Notes: a model not told the origin generated them from the letters alone. Shown: positions 10,150-20,813, numbered from the stretch's first letter. The stretch: DNA of 64,000 bases from Leguminivora glycinivorella (GCF_023078275.1 NC_062991.1:1550001-1614000); one strand, 5' to 3'. A program made the numbers and translations.

Positions 10150-11480
10150 CATAGATTAAATATAAGAAGATCATACTATCTCATACATTAAAATGCGACT
10201 ACCTAAGAACGCGCAAACGCTACACCACACATAGATTGAGCCACAAAAAAAATGTCATAATTTCGATTGTATTTGTAGATGGCGATAAGTATCACTTTTG
10301 ACATAGAATTATGGCTCGAATGTGAAACAACGCTAATCTACAAAATTTGTAGTGTGTGGAAGTGGACAGTGTTATGGAATAAGCGATCAAGCGACAGTTA
10401 GTTGAAATCGAGAAAATGAGCTAGAAAGATTTGAAATTTGAATCAGTTGTTGTAAGTTCATTTATAAAGTAAAAAAGTTAATTTTGACATTGAACCTATA
10501 AAAGTGTTCATAATTTAAATAGATAAAAAAAATAACACCATACCTATTCAAGTTTCGAAGTTATTAACGTTTTTCCGCTTGATTCTTTATTGAACTAATA
10601 CTGGGATGAGGTTAATTTATTTCGCCGTAGCGTACTATGAGACATATTTTGTCGCTTGATTCTTTAATGCAAATTGTTAGAGGTAAAGTGAATACTGGAA
10701 TAAAATAAAATTTCATATATTTGAGTAAATAGTGCTATTGTAAATAAATCAACAACAATGTTTTCCTCCACAATGATTAGGACTAATCCGTCTAACAATT
10801 TAGTTTTGTTCTCCAATCAACTTTTTTAATAAATGTCAAAAAAATCAGCATATATGGCAAAATTGGCATTGTAACTAATAATAATTCATTAGTACTAGCC
10901 AGGATTACACACATAAGATATTATGATATAACAAAACCTCTTGATACTTAGTTCTCATTAAGCGAAATATCCTGCAATTTCAAATATGTAACAACGAATT
11001 AAACGACACTATTAGGGCGGTTAAATCGATATTGCGTTTATAAATCATCAAAACTTTAAACCAAAACGAATTAATAACATTTTTATGGCGTTTAACTCGA
11101 TTTTGCGATTTAGAATATACGCTTATTATAATTTGTAAAAGTAAATTTGGCGTTCAATTCGTTTTTACGTAACGACTTAGTACACAGGACCATACAAATT
11201 TTAACGTGTCGCTTGATTCTACCCCTTAAAATAAGGCTGTAAGCATGATTTTTCAACAAAGAAATAGTCAATACTATAGATTATCACATTTATATCCGAA
11301 CTGCATTCATAACTTTTTTTTTGGATTTTGGCGCTTAGTTCGCTATTCCATAACACCGTCCAAATAATCGATGGCAACAAGGTATTTTTGTGGCGCCATC
11401 TATGTGTGGTGTAGTGTGTAGTCTATGCGCGTTCTTAGGCGGACGCATTTTGTATATTTATATTTAATCTTTAATCTATG
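10150..11480. mobile_element. TIR element with 7-bp target duplication, long form
   Basis: Ends CATAGATTAAATATAA and TTTAATCTTTAATCTATG. An exact 7-bp direct repeat GTATAAG lies at 10143-10149 and 11481-11487. The first and last 200 bases or so match the 322-bp MITE at 46733-47054, including AATGCGACTACCTAAGAACG and GGCGCCATCTATGTGTGGTG. The middle is a separate insert (10366-11359). Superfamily undecided: a 7-bp duplication and CA-start would suit P-like or Dada-like elements. Confidence 0.85.
10366..11359. mobile_element. Nested 1-kb TIR segment with CGCTTGATTCT motifs
   Basis: The ends are ACAGTGTTATGGAATAAGCG and the inverted ACGGTGTTATGGAATAGCGA. Inside, short related words recur: TCGCTTGATTCTTTA, GGCGTTCAATTCG, GGCGTTTAACTCG. 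No open frame of note. It probably entered the 7-bp-duplication MITE and was then carried with it. Confidence 0.6.
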
Positions 11481-11592
11481 GTATAAGACATAACAAAATA
11501 AATGTAATTAGATAGTATGGATAAAAGAAATATTTTTTTATCCGTACTAAATAATTCGGTTCGCAATTAATTCAAACACACTTGCGTTGAAC

Positions 11593-11800
11593 CATATTTG
11601 CCATTCGATATTTGCCAGTCGCTTTTCGGTGAAGGAAAACATCGTGAGGAAACCGGACTTCAATATCCATGTTGGAAGGTCAGATGACAGCTTTCGTAAT
11701 ACTACGCCAAAAGTTGGGATTTGTCAAAGCGGACCCCAGGCTCTCACGAGCCGTGGCGAATGCAGGCATAACGCAAGGAGGTTGATGAGTAAGTAATACA
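11593..11800 (+). mobile_element. tRNA-derived SINE, 5'-truncated
   Basis: Contains TTTGCCAGTCGCTTTTCGGT, GAGGAAACCGGACT, AAAGCGGACCCCAGGCTC and a GCAAGGAGGTTGATGAG 3' end. The same body with its tRNA-like head is on the minus strand at 51330-51632, and a 3' piece is at 61795-61867. Confidence 0.75.
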
Positions 11801-12787
11801 TTTCATGTTTGCTTTAATTTATAACCCGTATGGGGCTTACACACTGTATACCTAAGGTCATTGGCCTCCAGTCGGTTCCTCCAGGCCTCAATTGGTTGAC
11901 TGTACCTGTGTGCATACATATATTTAGTTAGTTTCTAATTGAATTTCTCGAGGATAGAGGAATCTCAATTTGTAGCAGCAATCAGGGAAAGACTAAGACT
12001 AATCCCCCTGTGATTAAGCTGTGATGAACTTTACCAACTATACGTGCACATAATACGTACGTGTATCGATTTGTCGCGTGTTTGTTTCGTGTTACTGTCT
12101 TTTATTTACATTATTAATTGTATTTAATTAAGTCATTGTTAACTCCCCCCTTCCCTGATGTTTGTGCTGATGCTGATGACGGTTTGACTTTTACCGTAAT
12201 CTGTTAAACATTAGCCTTTGTTTCTATTATTCACGGCGGCTACTCCCGTCTCCACGGCACGCGCTAAAGTCTCAGCGTAGTTAAAAAGCAATCATGATAG
12301 AAATAAGGTTTAAATCATAATATTCATCCGATTTACATACTGCTTAATATGCAAAATTTTTATCAAAATTCAAACCGGGTTTGACCAGCAAAAACGAACA
12401 ACCCTTTAAAGTTTACATACATACAATCACGCCTGTTTTCCAGAGGGGTAGGCAGAGGTCACGGCAGATTTACTACGATCCTGACAAATCACTTTCGCTT
12501 CACACACTTTCATAACGTTTCTCATACACGCTCGTCGGTTTCGAGTACTTCTGCAATATTTCCCCGATTTGAACAAGAAAAGTTTAAACTTTGAATTTTC
12601 TACATTTGCCCAAGCAAAATACATCTTGTATAATTTCAATTTTATATGTGTAAAAACATCATAACATACAAAATCATAGGCTTATAGCGTAATGGACGTC
12701 GGCCCTTACCGGCTAGACGGCGAGCAGTAACTACATCCCGTACCGGATCTCGGGACGCGCAAGATCATCATATGGGACGTTCAACGA
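11801..12787. other. Intergenic; one (TGTA)n retroposon fragment
   Basis: Only one recognised piece: 12413-12464, minus strand, the ACAATCACGCCTG...GGGGTAGGCAGAG end of the (TGTA)n family listed at 21521. A (GCTGAT)-like run sits near 12170. Otherwise no feature seen. Confidence 0.5.
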
Positions 12788-13318
12788 TATGCTTTAACAC
12801 AAATGAAAATGAAAATGAAAATGAATGAAAATGAAAATGAAATATTTATTTTTCAAGTAGGCATATTACAATGCGCATATGAACGTCAAATAAAGCTACG
12901 CCGGCTCTAACCCTACGCCTCAGCCTCGAGAAGATTTCAGTCCCCCCTCAGTTGGGAGGGGGGTATCCACTATGGGACCGGCAAGAAACTCGGCGGGCAA
13001 CTTCTTTTCAAAACATTACATCTTATAATTAACATGCATTAAATAACAACATACAATTTAACATGCAAAAGTATTCATCAAAGAATATGAACAGACTAGG
13101 TACTCTATGGAAATCAATTTCAATAAATTATATTATTGCTTAATAATACGTCGTTCTTCTTCAGAGAAAACATATCAAATTGTCATAGAAGAAAAAGATA
13201 ATATGAATCTCAATATCATTAAATATGTAATTTACCTACACAACATAAAATATAAAATATTTGATGTGCTTTCTTATCTGAACTGTGTCCTCTATACATA
13301 ATACAATTATTTTAATTG

Positions 13319-16162
13319 CTATTCGTTTTTTGTAGTTTCTGGTTCGGGCCATGCATGTTTGTCTGTCAAATAGTCCTCGACTCTGTAATAAGCCTTTAAC
13401 ATCAATGATTTTTTTAAGTAGTTCTTAAGAGCTGGGAGGGGTAATCTCAAAGCAGTGTCAGGTAACTTATTATAAAAATGAATACATTGCCCAACAAATG
13501 ACTTCTGTACTTTACGGACACGAAACTTCTTTATGGCAAGCTTATTTTTGTTTCTAGTGTTATAATTATGGATATCAGAATTCTTAGTGAAACAGTCTAA
13601 ATTCTTAACAACATAAATTATACTATCATAAATGTATTGGGAAGCTACAGTTAAGATATTAATTTCTTTGAAGAGTTCTCTTACTGATTCACGTGTTCCT
13701 AAGTTGTAAATAGAACGAATGGCTCTCTTTTGTAATACAAAGATAGTCTGTATGTCAGCTGCTTTGCCCCAAACCAGAATACCGTATGACATTACACTGT
13801 GAAAATAACTATGATACACTAGGCGAGCTGTCTCAACATTAGTCAGTTGCCTGATTCTCCTAACGGCGTATGCGGCTGAACTTAATTTGCTTGCTAGTTT
13901 CTTTATATGAGGACTCCATTGTAGATTTTTGTCCAATGTTAAACCAAGAAACAGTGTTGTATCTACCATCTCTAAGCATTCATCATTCAAAAGTATTTTT
14001 GTATCGATTGGTTTAACATTCGGCAGAGAAAATCGAATACATTTGGTTTTCTTAGAATTAAGAAGTAAATTGTTGACAGTAAACCACTGCAGTACATCAG
14101 CTAACGTGCTATTAATTACATTGTAATCCGTAGATTTTCGGTCAACATTAAAAAGCAGTGATGTATCATCAGCAAAAAGTACTATTTCACAAAAGTTTTT
14201 CACTATACATGGCAAATCATTTATATAAACCAAAAACAGGAATGGACCTAAAATTGAGCCTTGTGGCACTCCTAATTGGACTACAGTCCCGCTAGAGCGA
14301 GTTTTGTTAACAACTACTGTTTGTGTTCTATTGCTAAGGTAAGAAGACATAAAGTTTAGGGCATTTATAGACAAACCATAGTGTTCTAATTTCAAAATGA
14401 GCGTTCCATGATCCACACAATCAAAGGCTTTTGAAAGATCACAAAATATGCCAATTGCATCACAAGAATTTTCCCAAAAATTATATATATGTTTAATGAG
14501 TACCGAAGCAGCATCGGTCGTGGAACGGCCCCTTGTGAAACCGAACTGTTTGCTTGTAAGTAATCTATGTCTGTTGAAGTGTCCCAGTAGATCATTTAAC
14601 ATTAGCTTCTCAAAGACTTTACTTAGTACAGGAAGTATTGATATGGGACGGAAATTGGTTATATCACTCGAATCACCCGATTTAAAAAGCGGTATGACTT
14701 TGCTACATTTCATAAGATCTGGAAAGGTGCCTTGTGAAATTGAAATATTATATATTACGGCCAAGTAAGGTGCTATTATATCTATGACATGACTAATTAC
14801 TTTAACTGATGTTCCCCATAAGTCTTCCGTTTTCTTTAAATTGAGTGACTTGAATGTTTTAACAATATTTACAGAGTCTACTTGACTAAATTCAAATGAA
14901 TTATTACATTTCTTAACATTAGCACAAAGTAATGAATGGGCTTGAGCCGCAGAAGAATGTAAACATTTTGTGGTGTTAACGGCTATATTTGAGAAATAAT
15001 CTTCGAATGCCGAGGCAACATCGCTGTTCGACACTATTTGTTGATTATCTGATACAATGTTGACTTGACAATCGCGTGATTTACATTTACCAGCTTCTTT
15101 ATTTATAATACTCCAAGTTGTTTTCACTTTGTTGTCCGACACTTTCAATTTAGAACTAATAAAGTTTTTCTTGGCAGTTAAACACACTTTCTTGAAGATT
15201 CTTGAGTAGTTTCTTACATAGTCCAGGAATTCTAAATTCTTGTTCAGCTCTCTCTCACCATAAAGTTCATAAAGTCTTTTTCTACTTTTGTGAATACCTA
15301 CAGTAGCCCATTCACTAAACTTTGTTTTAACTTTTGACCCACTAATAGATTTCACTTTGAAATTGTTATTAAATTGATTAAGAATTACATTGAAAACATC
15401 TTGATACAAATGATTACAGTCATAATGCGAAAATGGTATTATAGACAAACTATGTAGAATTTCATTTTTGAATGATTCCAAGCGAGATCCAGTAATGGGT
15501 CTATATGTTATTGTTTGTGGAGTATCATGAATAACGTTTAAGAAAGCTGCCCTTTGGCCGCTGTGATCGGAATGAAAACAGTTAAATAATTTCTTATCTA
15601 TACATTCACAGTTACAAAAAATATTATCTAGGCATGTTGCACTAGTCACACCTACCCGGGTAGGTTCAAGAAATAAATTAAATGATTTAAACAAACAGAA
15701 CATTTTAACAGTATTACTAGATGACTCGAGCAAGTTAACATTAAAATCTCCACATACAATAACATGTTTTTGGCCCTTGCATACTAAATTCAGAACATTT
15801 TCCATTGTAGATTCAAATATGCTGAAGTCAGCTGATGGTGGTCTATAAACACATACAATAATATATCTGTCTAATTCAACACATGAAATTTCTATAGTTC
15901 TTTCTATGGAATATTTTACAACATCTTTGCGCTCTTTACACTTCATACAATTTTTAACAATAATAAGGGAGCCACCATGAGCAGCAGATTTTCTGGCAAA
16001 AAAACTAGCTAATTTAAAATTAACATAATCAAATATCAACTGTTCTTGTTTCAACCAATGTTCAGTAATACACATAACTTCAACATTATTACTATCTAAA
16101 AATAATCCTACTTCTAATTCTTTGCTGGAAAAACTCTGAATATTCTGGTGAACAACGTTCAT
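13319..16162 (-). CDS. LINE ORF2: endonuclease and reverse transcriptase, intact
   Basis: This 947-residue frame is uninterrupted. Residues 1-215 form an APE-type endonuclease: N7, E34 in TEHW, GDFN at 138-141 and SDHS at 198-201 are the expected metal-binding and catalytic positions. Residues about 480-750 form the reverse transcriptase: FRPISIL 504-510, DLSKAFD 575-581, GVPQGSILGP 631-640 and the catalytic FADD 663-666. The C-terminal region has SYGILVWG at 792-799 and an HFYNKLP block near 895-901. The protein nicks the target and reverse-transcribes element RNA there. The start follows the ORF1 stop by 29 bases. The absence of stops or frameshifts implies recent insertion. Clade placement (CR1/Jockey group) is by motif style only. 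Confidence 0.95.
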   Translation of the reverse strand: MNVVHQNIQSFSSKELEVGLFLDSNNVEVMCITEHWLKQEQLIFDYVNFKLASFFARKSAAHGGSLIIVKNCMKCKERKDVVKYSIERTIEISCVELDRYIIVCVYRPPSADFSIFESTMENVLNLVCKGQKHVIVCGDFNVNLLESSSNTVKMFCLFKSFNLFLEPTRVGVTSATCLDNIFCNCECIDKKLFNCFHSDHSGQRAAFLNVIHDTPQTITYRPITGSRLESFKNEILHSLSIIPFSHYDCNHLYQDVFNVILNQFNNNFKVKSISGSKVKTKFSEWATVGIHKSRKRLYELYGERELNKNLEFLDYVRNYSRIFKKVCLTAKKNFISSKLKVSDNKVKTTWSIINKEAGKCKSRDCQVNIVSDNQQIVSNSDVASAFEDYFSNIAVNTTKCLHSSAAQAHSLLCANVKKCNNSFEFSQVDSVNIVKTFKSLNLKKTEDLWGTSVKVISHVIDIIAPYLAVIYNISISQGTFPDLMKCSKVIPLFKSGDSSDITNFRPISILPVLSKVFEKLMLNDLLGHFNRHRLLTSKQFGFTRGRSTTDAASVLIKHIYNFWENSCDAIGIFCDLSKAFDCVDHGTLILKLEHYGLSINALNFMSSYLSNRTQTVVVNKTRSSGTVVQLGVPQGSILGPFLFLVYINDLPCIVKNFCEIVLFADDTSLLFNVDRKSTDYNVINSTLADVLQWFTVNNLLLNSKKTKCIRFSLPNVKPIDTKILLNDECLEMVDTTLFLGLTLDKNLQWSPHIKKLASKLSSAAYAVRRIRQLTNVETARLVYHSYFHSVMSYGILVWGKAADIQTIFVLQKRAIRSIYNLGTRESVRELFKEINILTVASQYIYDSIIYVVKNLDCFTKNSDIHNYNTRNKNKLAIKKFRVRKVQKSFVGQCIHFYNKLPDTALRLPLPALKNYLKKSLMLKAYYRVEDYLTDKHAWPEPETTKNE

Positions 16163-16191
16163 ATTTAGGTGTTTTTCCGCTGTCTTACAAT

Positions 16192-16503
16192 CTAGTTTAA
16201 ATGAGGCATGGGGTCCTTGGCTTTGTCAGCTGACTGAGACTTATATATAACACTATTACATCTATTTGGCTCAATATTGAAGGCCAATAACTCCACTAAA
16301 TATACAAATAATTTCTTTGGCAAAAATACCTTCCGTGGAGCTAGCATGAAGCGCTCAATGAATTTATTTAAGTCAAAGAAATGGTACTTTTTATTAACAG
16401 CTATGGCATGGTACATTAAAGAATTATAGTAAGCTATCTTACAATTATAGTCATATGATACATTTTCTGCATAAGGTAGTGCACATAATATAATTTTGAC
16501 ACT
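16192..16503 (-). pseudogene. LINE ORF1, C-terminal remnant, possibly esterase-like
   Basis: The minus-strand frame is open from the element's truncated 5' edge (16503) to a TAG at 16192-16194, 103 codons. It reads VKIILCALPYAENVSYDYN, later YHFFDLNKFIERF. The hydrophobic strand followed by P-Y, and the later FDLN, resemble the end of the SGNH/GDSL esterase domain found in ORF1 of some CR1-type LINEs. That reading is an inference. The start is missing, so the product cannot be made from this copy in normal form. Confidence 0.6.
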
Positions 16504-16529
16504 TTATGCTTTAACACTTTATGCCAGTA

Positions 16530-16608
16530 CATTAAAATGCGACCGCCTAAGAACGCGCATGCATACACTACACCACACATAGATGGCGACACAAAAAAAT
16601 GTCTTGGG
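16530..16608. mobile_element. 7-bp-duplication MITE family, fragment
   Basis: TTAAAATGCGACCGCCTAAG through CATAGATGGCGACACAAAAA matches one arm of the MITE at 46733-47054. It abuts the LINE target duplication and lacks its own outer end. Confidence 0.7.
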
Positions 16609-17569
16609 AGGATCTCAAAGATCACCTTCCTCAGTATTGTTGTCTTATTAAACTTCTTGGAACTCAGCTTACAGCTTAGCAGAAAAGGTAGCCTCAGACT
16701 CTGTCTGCAGCGTGGCAGTAATTTTACAAATCATTTGTTTTTGCACCACCTTTTCAAGTAACTAGCCGATTTCCAACGTCACGTCAGAAACCTGTCAAAG
16801 TTTGCTCTTGATCACTTGATCAGCCATATCGAAATCAGAACTAACAGCTCAGCTATGTAGCCGAACGCATCCGGCGTTACCCAGCTTCCGGAGGGTCCCA
16901 ATCCCGTCACCGATGCCCATAATTCTTTCCAGCTCTGACAGTTGGCTTGTTCGCATGTCATGTAAGCCACGGGCCCGGTTGAAACCACATTCGCACCAAG
17001 GCATGGGGCCGCGACGCACGCACTGATTCAAAAAGTTATGGCCTGGATACTAGACTTTTGAGTTCGAAACGAAGTGTTTGACAATGTTTGTGATGTGTGT
17101 GTGTAGCTGACGTGTGTAAAGTAAGTGTTTGTGGTAGTTTTGTGGATTTGTGAGCAGGAGTTATGGTTTATTTTGTGTTTTTGACAAGTTTTTGATACGG
17201 TGCGATGTCAAAATTTAACTTGGCTACGCCATTTTCTGTTACAAACATTGGCTAAAATTACAAGTTTCGTAATATTCTACAGAAAGGGAGTTTTTCGAAA
17301 AAAAGTGTACAGAAAATAACTCGGGTAGGTGTTCGTACATCTGTCGTTGTAGGCGTACATAGGCTATAGTAACTGCTTGCTGTCTGGCGGGCCATACGTT
17401 TGTTTGCCACCGACGTAAAAAAAAGCCTGGCACTGTTAGAAATAACTAAAAGAAGGATTGCTATCTTGCCTTTTATATGTATCTTGGATAAAGTTTAAAA
17501 AAAAAACGCCAATATTTCGGAATTGTGTAAAGAATGGTTATCAAGGGTCTTAAGATTCCTAAGTTGAAC
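16609..17569. other. No feature recognised
   Basis: Bases 16850-17030 are GC-richer, with a 60-codon minus-strand frame that lacks known motifs. Bases 17085-17130 have a (TG)n-rich stretch. I see no gene and no repeat shared with the rest of the window. Confidence 0.45.
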
Positions 17570-17833
17570 CATAGATTAAATATAACAAGATCATACCATC
17601 CCATATATTAAAATGCGACCGCCTAAGACCGCGCTTACACTCCACCATACATAGATGGCGCCACAACAAAAATGTCTTGTAGCTTTCGATTATACTTGTA
17701 GATGGTTTTAAGTGTCACTTTTGACATAGATTTACGGCTCGGAATTGACACTTAATGCCAATCTACAAATAATCGGTGGCAACAAGGCATTTTTTGTGGC
17801 GCCATGCGTGGAGTGTAAGCGCGTTAATTTATG
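17570..17833. mobile_element. 7-bp-duplication MITE, right arm shortened
   Basis: The left end CATAGATTAAATATAACAAG and right end TAATTTATG are flanked by exact GTTGAAC at 17563-17569 and 17834-17840. It matches the 46733-47054 copy except for a deletion of about 60 bp just inside the right end. Confidence 0.9.
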
Positions 17834-17840
17834 GTTGAAC

Positions 17841-18420
17841 GAATATGAATACTGACACAAATTGTTTTTGAACAACTATGGCGTGGGTGCCAAGCCAAGT
17901 ATATAACAAGTCTTTTAAGCCAGACACCAGTTATATAATTATAGTCGGCCACACGAGTTTGTCAGCGGAAAAAGGCGCAAAATTTAATAAATATGTGGAT
18001 TTTTAAATTTATCACTTTTTCTAGTAACGGATATGGCTTGACAAACTTTAGTTAGGGTGCGTTGGGATAATTTCGAACGTCGTCTAATTTGGAAAGTCAC
18101 ATAAAAATCACCATTATTTCTATCATATCAAGATTCCCCTTTCGAAATTACCCGAGCATTTCTGTACTTCTAAATTACCCCAATGCACCCTAGGCGTTTT
18201 AAACGTTGCAAACACAGGAAACGCGATTTGAAGAAAGTACATTTTTTGGAAGACCTACATTTTAGTTACATTTGCCGCGCAAGTCATTGCAAACATTGAA
18301 ACCGTTTAAATCGCTGCATCGAGTTTAGTTACTAATGGAATAATAGCGGGTCACTCTCGATTTAGACTAGGTGCACTCGTTAATCTATTAACCTTATACT
18401 TTTATCTATTAATACCTTAA
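17841..18420. other. No feature recognised
   Basis: AT-leaning intergenic sequence without open frames or repeats I can match elsewhere in the window. Confidence 0.4.
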
Positions 18421-18592
18421 TCCATACTAATATTATAAATGGGAAAGTGTGTCTGTTTGTTTGTCCGTTTTCATGGCAAAACAGAGCGACGAATTATCGT
18501 GATTTTTTAAGTGGAGGTAGTTGAAGGGGCGAAGAGTGACATAGGCTACTTTTTATGTTTCTAACGCGAGCGAAACCGCGGGTAAAAGCTAG
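18421..18592 (+). mobile_element. Non-autonomous Helitron
   Basis: Starts TCCATACTAATATTATAAAT and ends in a short hairpin (GCGAGCGAAACCGCGGG) followed by AAAAGCTAG. It lies between A (18420) and T (18593), the expected Helitron target. Near-identical elements are at 20636-20813 and 32076-32271. Confidence 0.85.
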
Positions 18593-18841
18593 TACTATAT
18601 AAAGGTGGACTAAATAGTATCAATAGTAGCGCAAAGCATTTTTTTAAGGCCATGCATCGATAAATAATAGGAGTTTAGATTGACTGCTGTGCTTAGCCCC
18701 GGAAACCTAGAGATGTGATTTTTGGATATGTATTTCTTGATTATATGATTGAAATTTTTGTATGGGTCGAAACACGAATGAAGAATGAAGAAGCTTTAAC
18801 TGAACAAAATCTGCTCCTTATTTTGAAAAATATCAAATGTT

Positions 18842-19183
18842 AGAGTTCTAGATAGGATTAAAGAAAAAAGAAATATATTAAAGACAATAGAAAACAGAAG
18901 AGGCGTACTAGTTGGACATCTGCTACGACACGACCTGTTTCTCAAAAACATCGTAGAAGGAAAAGTAGAAGGAAAGAGGGGAAGAGGAAGACCCAGGAGA
19001 AACTATTTCACTCAAATTAAAGAAAAGGTTCAGGTCGTGTCGTACCAGAAGGTGAAGGAGTTGGCAGAGGACCGGACGAGTTGGAGATTGCTCCACCGAC
19101 AAGAGCACACAGCTCTTAAGTTAGAAGAAGAAGGAGAAGATTTTGAACATAGGATACCTACCTATCGGAGTCTGAATTCATAA
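18842..19183 (+). pseudogene. LINE protein C-terminal fragment
   Basis: An open frame of 113 codons without its own start. It includes RRGVLVGHLLRHDLFLKNIV and the highly recognisable GKVEGKRGRGRPRRN, then a W-rich tail ending LHRQEHTALKLEEEGED. This G-H-x-x-R-H plus GKR-RGRPR arrangement is the C-terminal end of insect LINE endonuclease/reverse transcriptases. It is a dead 5'-truncated copy; no tail or target duplication was identified. Confidence 0.75.
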
Positions 19184-19408
19184 CATCGGATTTTTGGCTG
19201 CTCTTAAGAATCCCACAAGAAGGTACAAAATTTAACCTTCCTTATCTTATGTTATCTTAAATCTGCGGGGGCCCTTACGGATACACTTCGACCCATCGGG
19301 ATCTTTTGTGCAATTACCCCCTATAAGATCCTTCAGCTATTCAGGAGCTTCTCGACCATCTCCACGTATCGATGAGGCTCATGGGCTCTGAAGTCCTTTG
19401 GTAACAGG

Positions 19409-19576
19409 TGCCGTAGCCGAATGGCATTTCTGCGACGCGAAACGAAAACGAAACGCCGCGAAAGCTAGTATGGCTCTGTCGCGCCAGTACGCAAGAGCGA
19501 TAGAGATAGATATCTACGAGCGTTTCGTTTCGTGAGCGTTTCGTGAGCGTTTGTGCCATTCGGCTGCGTACCCAGG
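19409..19576. mobile_element. MITE, GTAGCCGAATGGCA family, copy 2
   Basis: GGTGCCGTAGCCGAATGGCA at the left is mirrored by TGCCATTCGGCTGCGTACCC at the right. The arms include GAAACGAAAACGAAACGCCG and its inverse. This copy is close to a perfect hairpin. Confidence 0.85.
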
Positions 19577-19659
19577 TAGCTCCAAAGTTCTTCATTCTTT
19601 GTCTGGCGAGGGCGTGACATTCACACATTACCTTCCTTACTATTATACATTATTAGTGT

Positions 19660-19780
19660 ATGGTTTATGGTTTAAGACATTTATTTCTCAAAAAGAATAC
19701 AATTCACTTGACATGAGAAATACAAAGTAAATTTTAAAGTAACTTATACAGTAACATGCAGAGAACTAAGTGCTAATAAT
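19660..19780 (-). repeat. Probable LINE 3' end fragment
   Basis: ACATTTATTTCTCAAAAAGA followed by AATACAATTCACTTGACATG resembles the 3' UTR starts of minus-strand CR1-type fragments at 30176 and 34970. Short and uncertain. Confidence 0.35.
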
Positions 19781-19919
19781 TTCTTAACATGACAATAACA
19801 TTTTTATCTCTAAAGAAAACATTTGTGTATTTAAATCTACGTATTATAATTTTAACAGTAGGTAATGAGGGTAAGGCGTATTTATATTAGCGTATTATAC
19901 ATATTTATTTATGTGTCAA

Positions 19920-20205
19920 GATTAAAGAGGATTGAGTATTATAGAAAGTTACTGTCAAAGTAAAATGTGTAATCACAGTGCATAGACTGCCATCTCTCGA
20001 CACAGGCTTAAAACTTTTGAACGTCAGTTTTGACAATTTGGCCCATATCGTTAGCTTGATATGTGTGAAAATGTCATTAGCGCCATCTAGCCGAGCGTTC
20101 CCCAAAGATGTAACGCCATCTAGGCCACCGTGCCTTTTTCTCTATGGATTTGAGGTACATTTCTTTCTTAGATTTTATCCATCTATACGGAGTTACATAT
20201 GTCTT
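19920..20205. repeat. Dispersed repeat, inverted partner of 35148-35428
   Basis: Blocks AGAGGATTGAGTATTATAGA, AATCACAGTGCATAG, AGGCTTAAAACTTTTGAACG, GCGCCATCTAG and ATACGGAGTTA occur in reverse order and strand in intron 5 of Gat. Ends and class undefined. Confidence 0.65.
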
Positions 20206-20635
20206 CGGTCAAGATTCATCTGACTAACTTGTCCAGACTGTTGTTGTTTTTGGGTCAAATCTTGGCAGTTGACCAATTTTTCAAACTTACAGTTGTATTT
20301 GACCTATTCAATATTCTACTGTGGATTGTTTTAATTGTCTTCTTGGCCAACCCAGAAGTATAACGAAGGAAATGTTACCTAATTTACTTACAAAACTGTC
20401 TCTAACTTAGTTAAAAATAAAAAAGGCTTCGAGGGACTTGTCAAAGTTTTTAACTGAATTACAAAATTATTGTTTGAAAACGACTTGTCAGCCGCAAAAA
20501 GTCACGCCCAAGGTTGTCAAAGATATCTTTTCAAGATTTGCAAAGATAAGGAAGGCTATTTAAAATTCTTTTCGCTTCGTACAAATAAAGTTTTGTAATA
20601 TACTCGTATTTTACTGATAGTATTTTTGTCCAAAA
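20206..20635. other. No feature recognised
   Basis: AT-rich intergenic sequence without repeats that I can match and without coding signal. Confidence 0.4.
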
Positions 20636-20813
20636 TCCATACTAATATTATAAATGGGAAAGTATGTGTGTCTGTTTGTTTGTCCGTCTTTCACGGCAAA
20701 ACTGAGCGACGAATTGACGTGACTTTTTAAGTGGAGTTAGTTGAAGGGATGGAGAGTGACATAGGCTATTTTTGTCCCTTTCAAACGCGTGCGAAGCCGC
20801 GGGCAAAAGCTAG
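20636..20813 (+). mobile_element. Non-autonomous Helitron
   Basis: TCCATACTAATATTATAAAT at the start and GCGAAGCCGCGGGCAAAAGC, then TAG, at the end, inserted between A and T. Same family as 18421-18592. Confidence 0.88.

Larger units (their letters stand above)
10026..11491. mobile_element. MITE with CACCACCGTTAAGAG arms, split by a larger element
   Basis: ATGTCCTATACTCACCACCG at the left pairs with CGGTGGTGAGTATA at 10131-10147 plus AGACAT after 11487. The element was therefore about 130 bp before the 1.33-kb insertion at 10150-11480 entered its right end. Confidence 0.7.
12801..16504 (-). mobile_element. CR1-type LINE, 5'-truncated, with 13-bp target duplication
   Basis: The element is bounded by an exact direct repeat TATGCTTTAACAC at 12788-12800 and 16505-16517. 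Read on the minus strand it has the last part of ORF1, a 29-base gap, complete ORF2, a 3' UTR of about 480 bases and a tail of ATTTTC repeats at 12801-12845. Part of the same 3' UTR recurs at 47605-47785. Because ORF1 is cut at the target duplication, this copy was truncated on insertion, although ORF2 looks functional. Confidence 0.9.

Noticed and set aside
13929..14768. Plus-strand and other-frame open frames over the LINE
   Set aside because: They lie opposite or out of frame with the 947-codon ORF2, which has clear endonuclease and reverse transcriptase motifs; the others have none.
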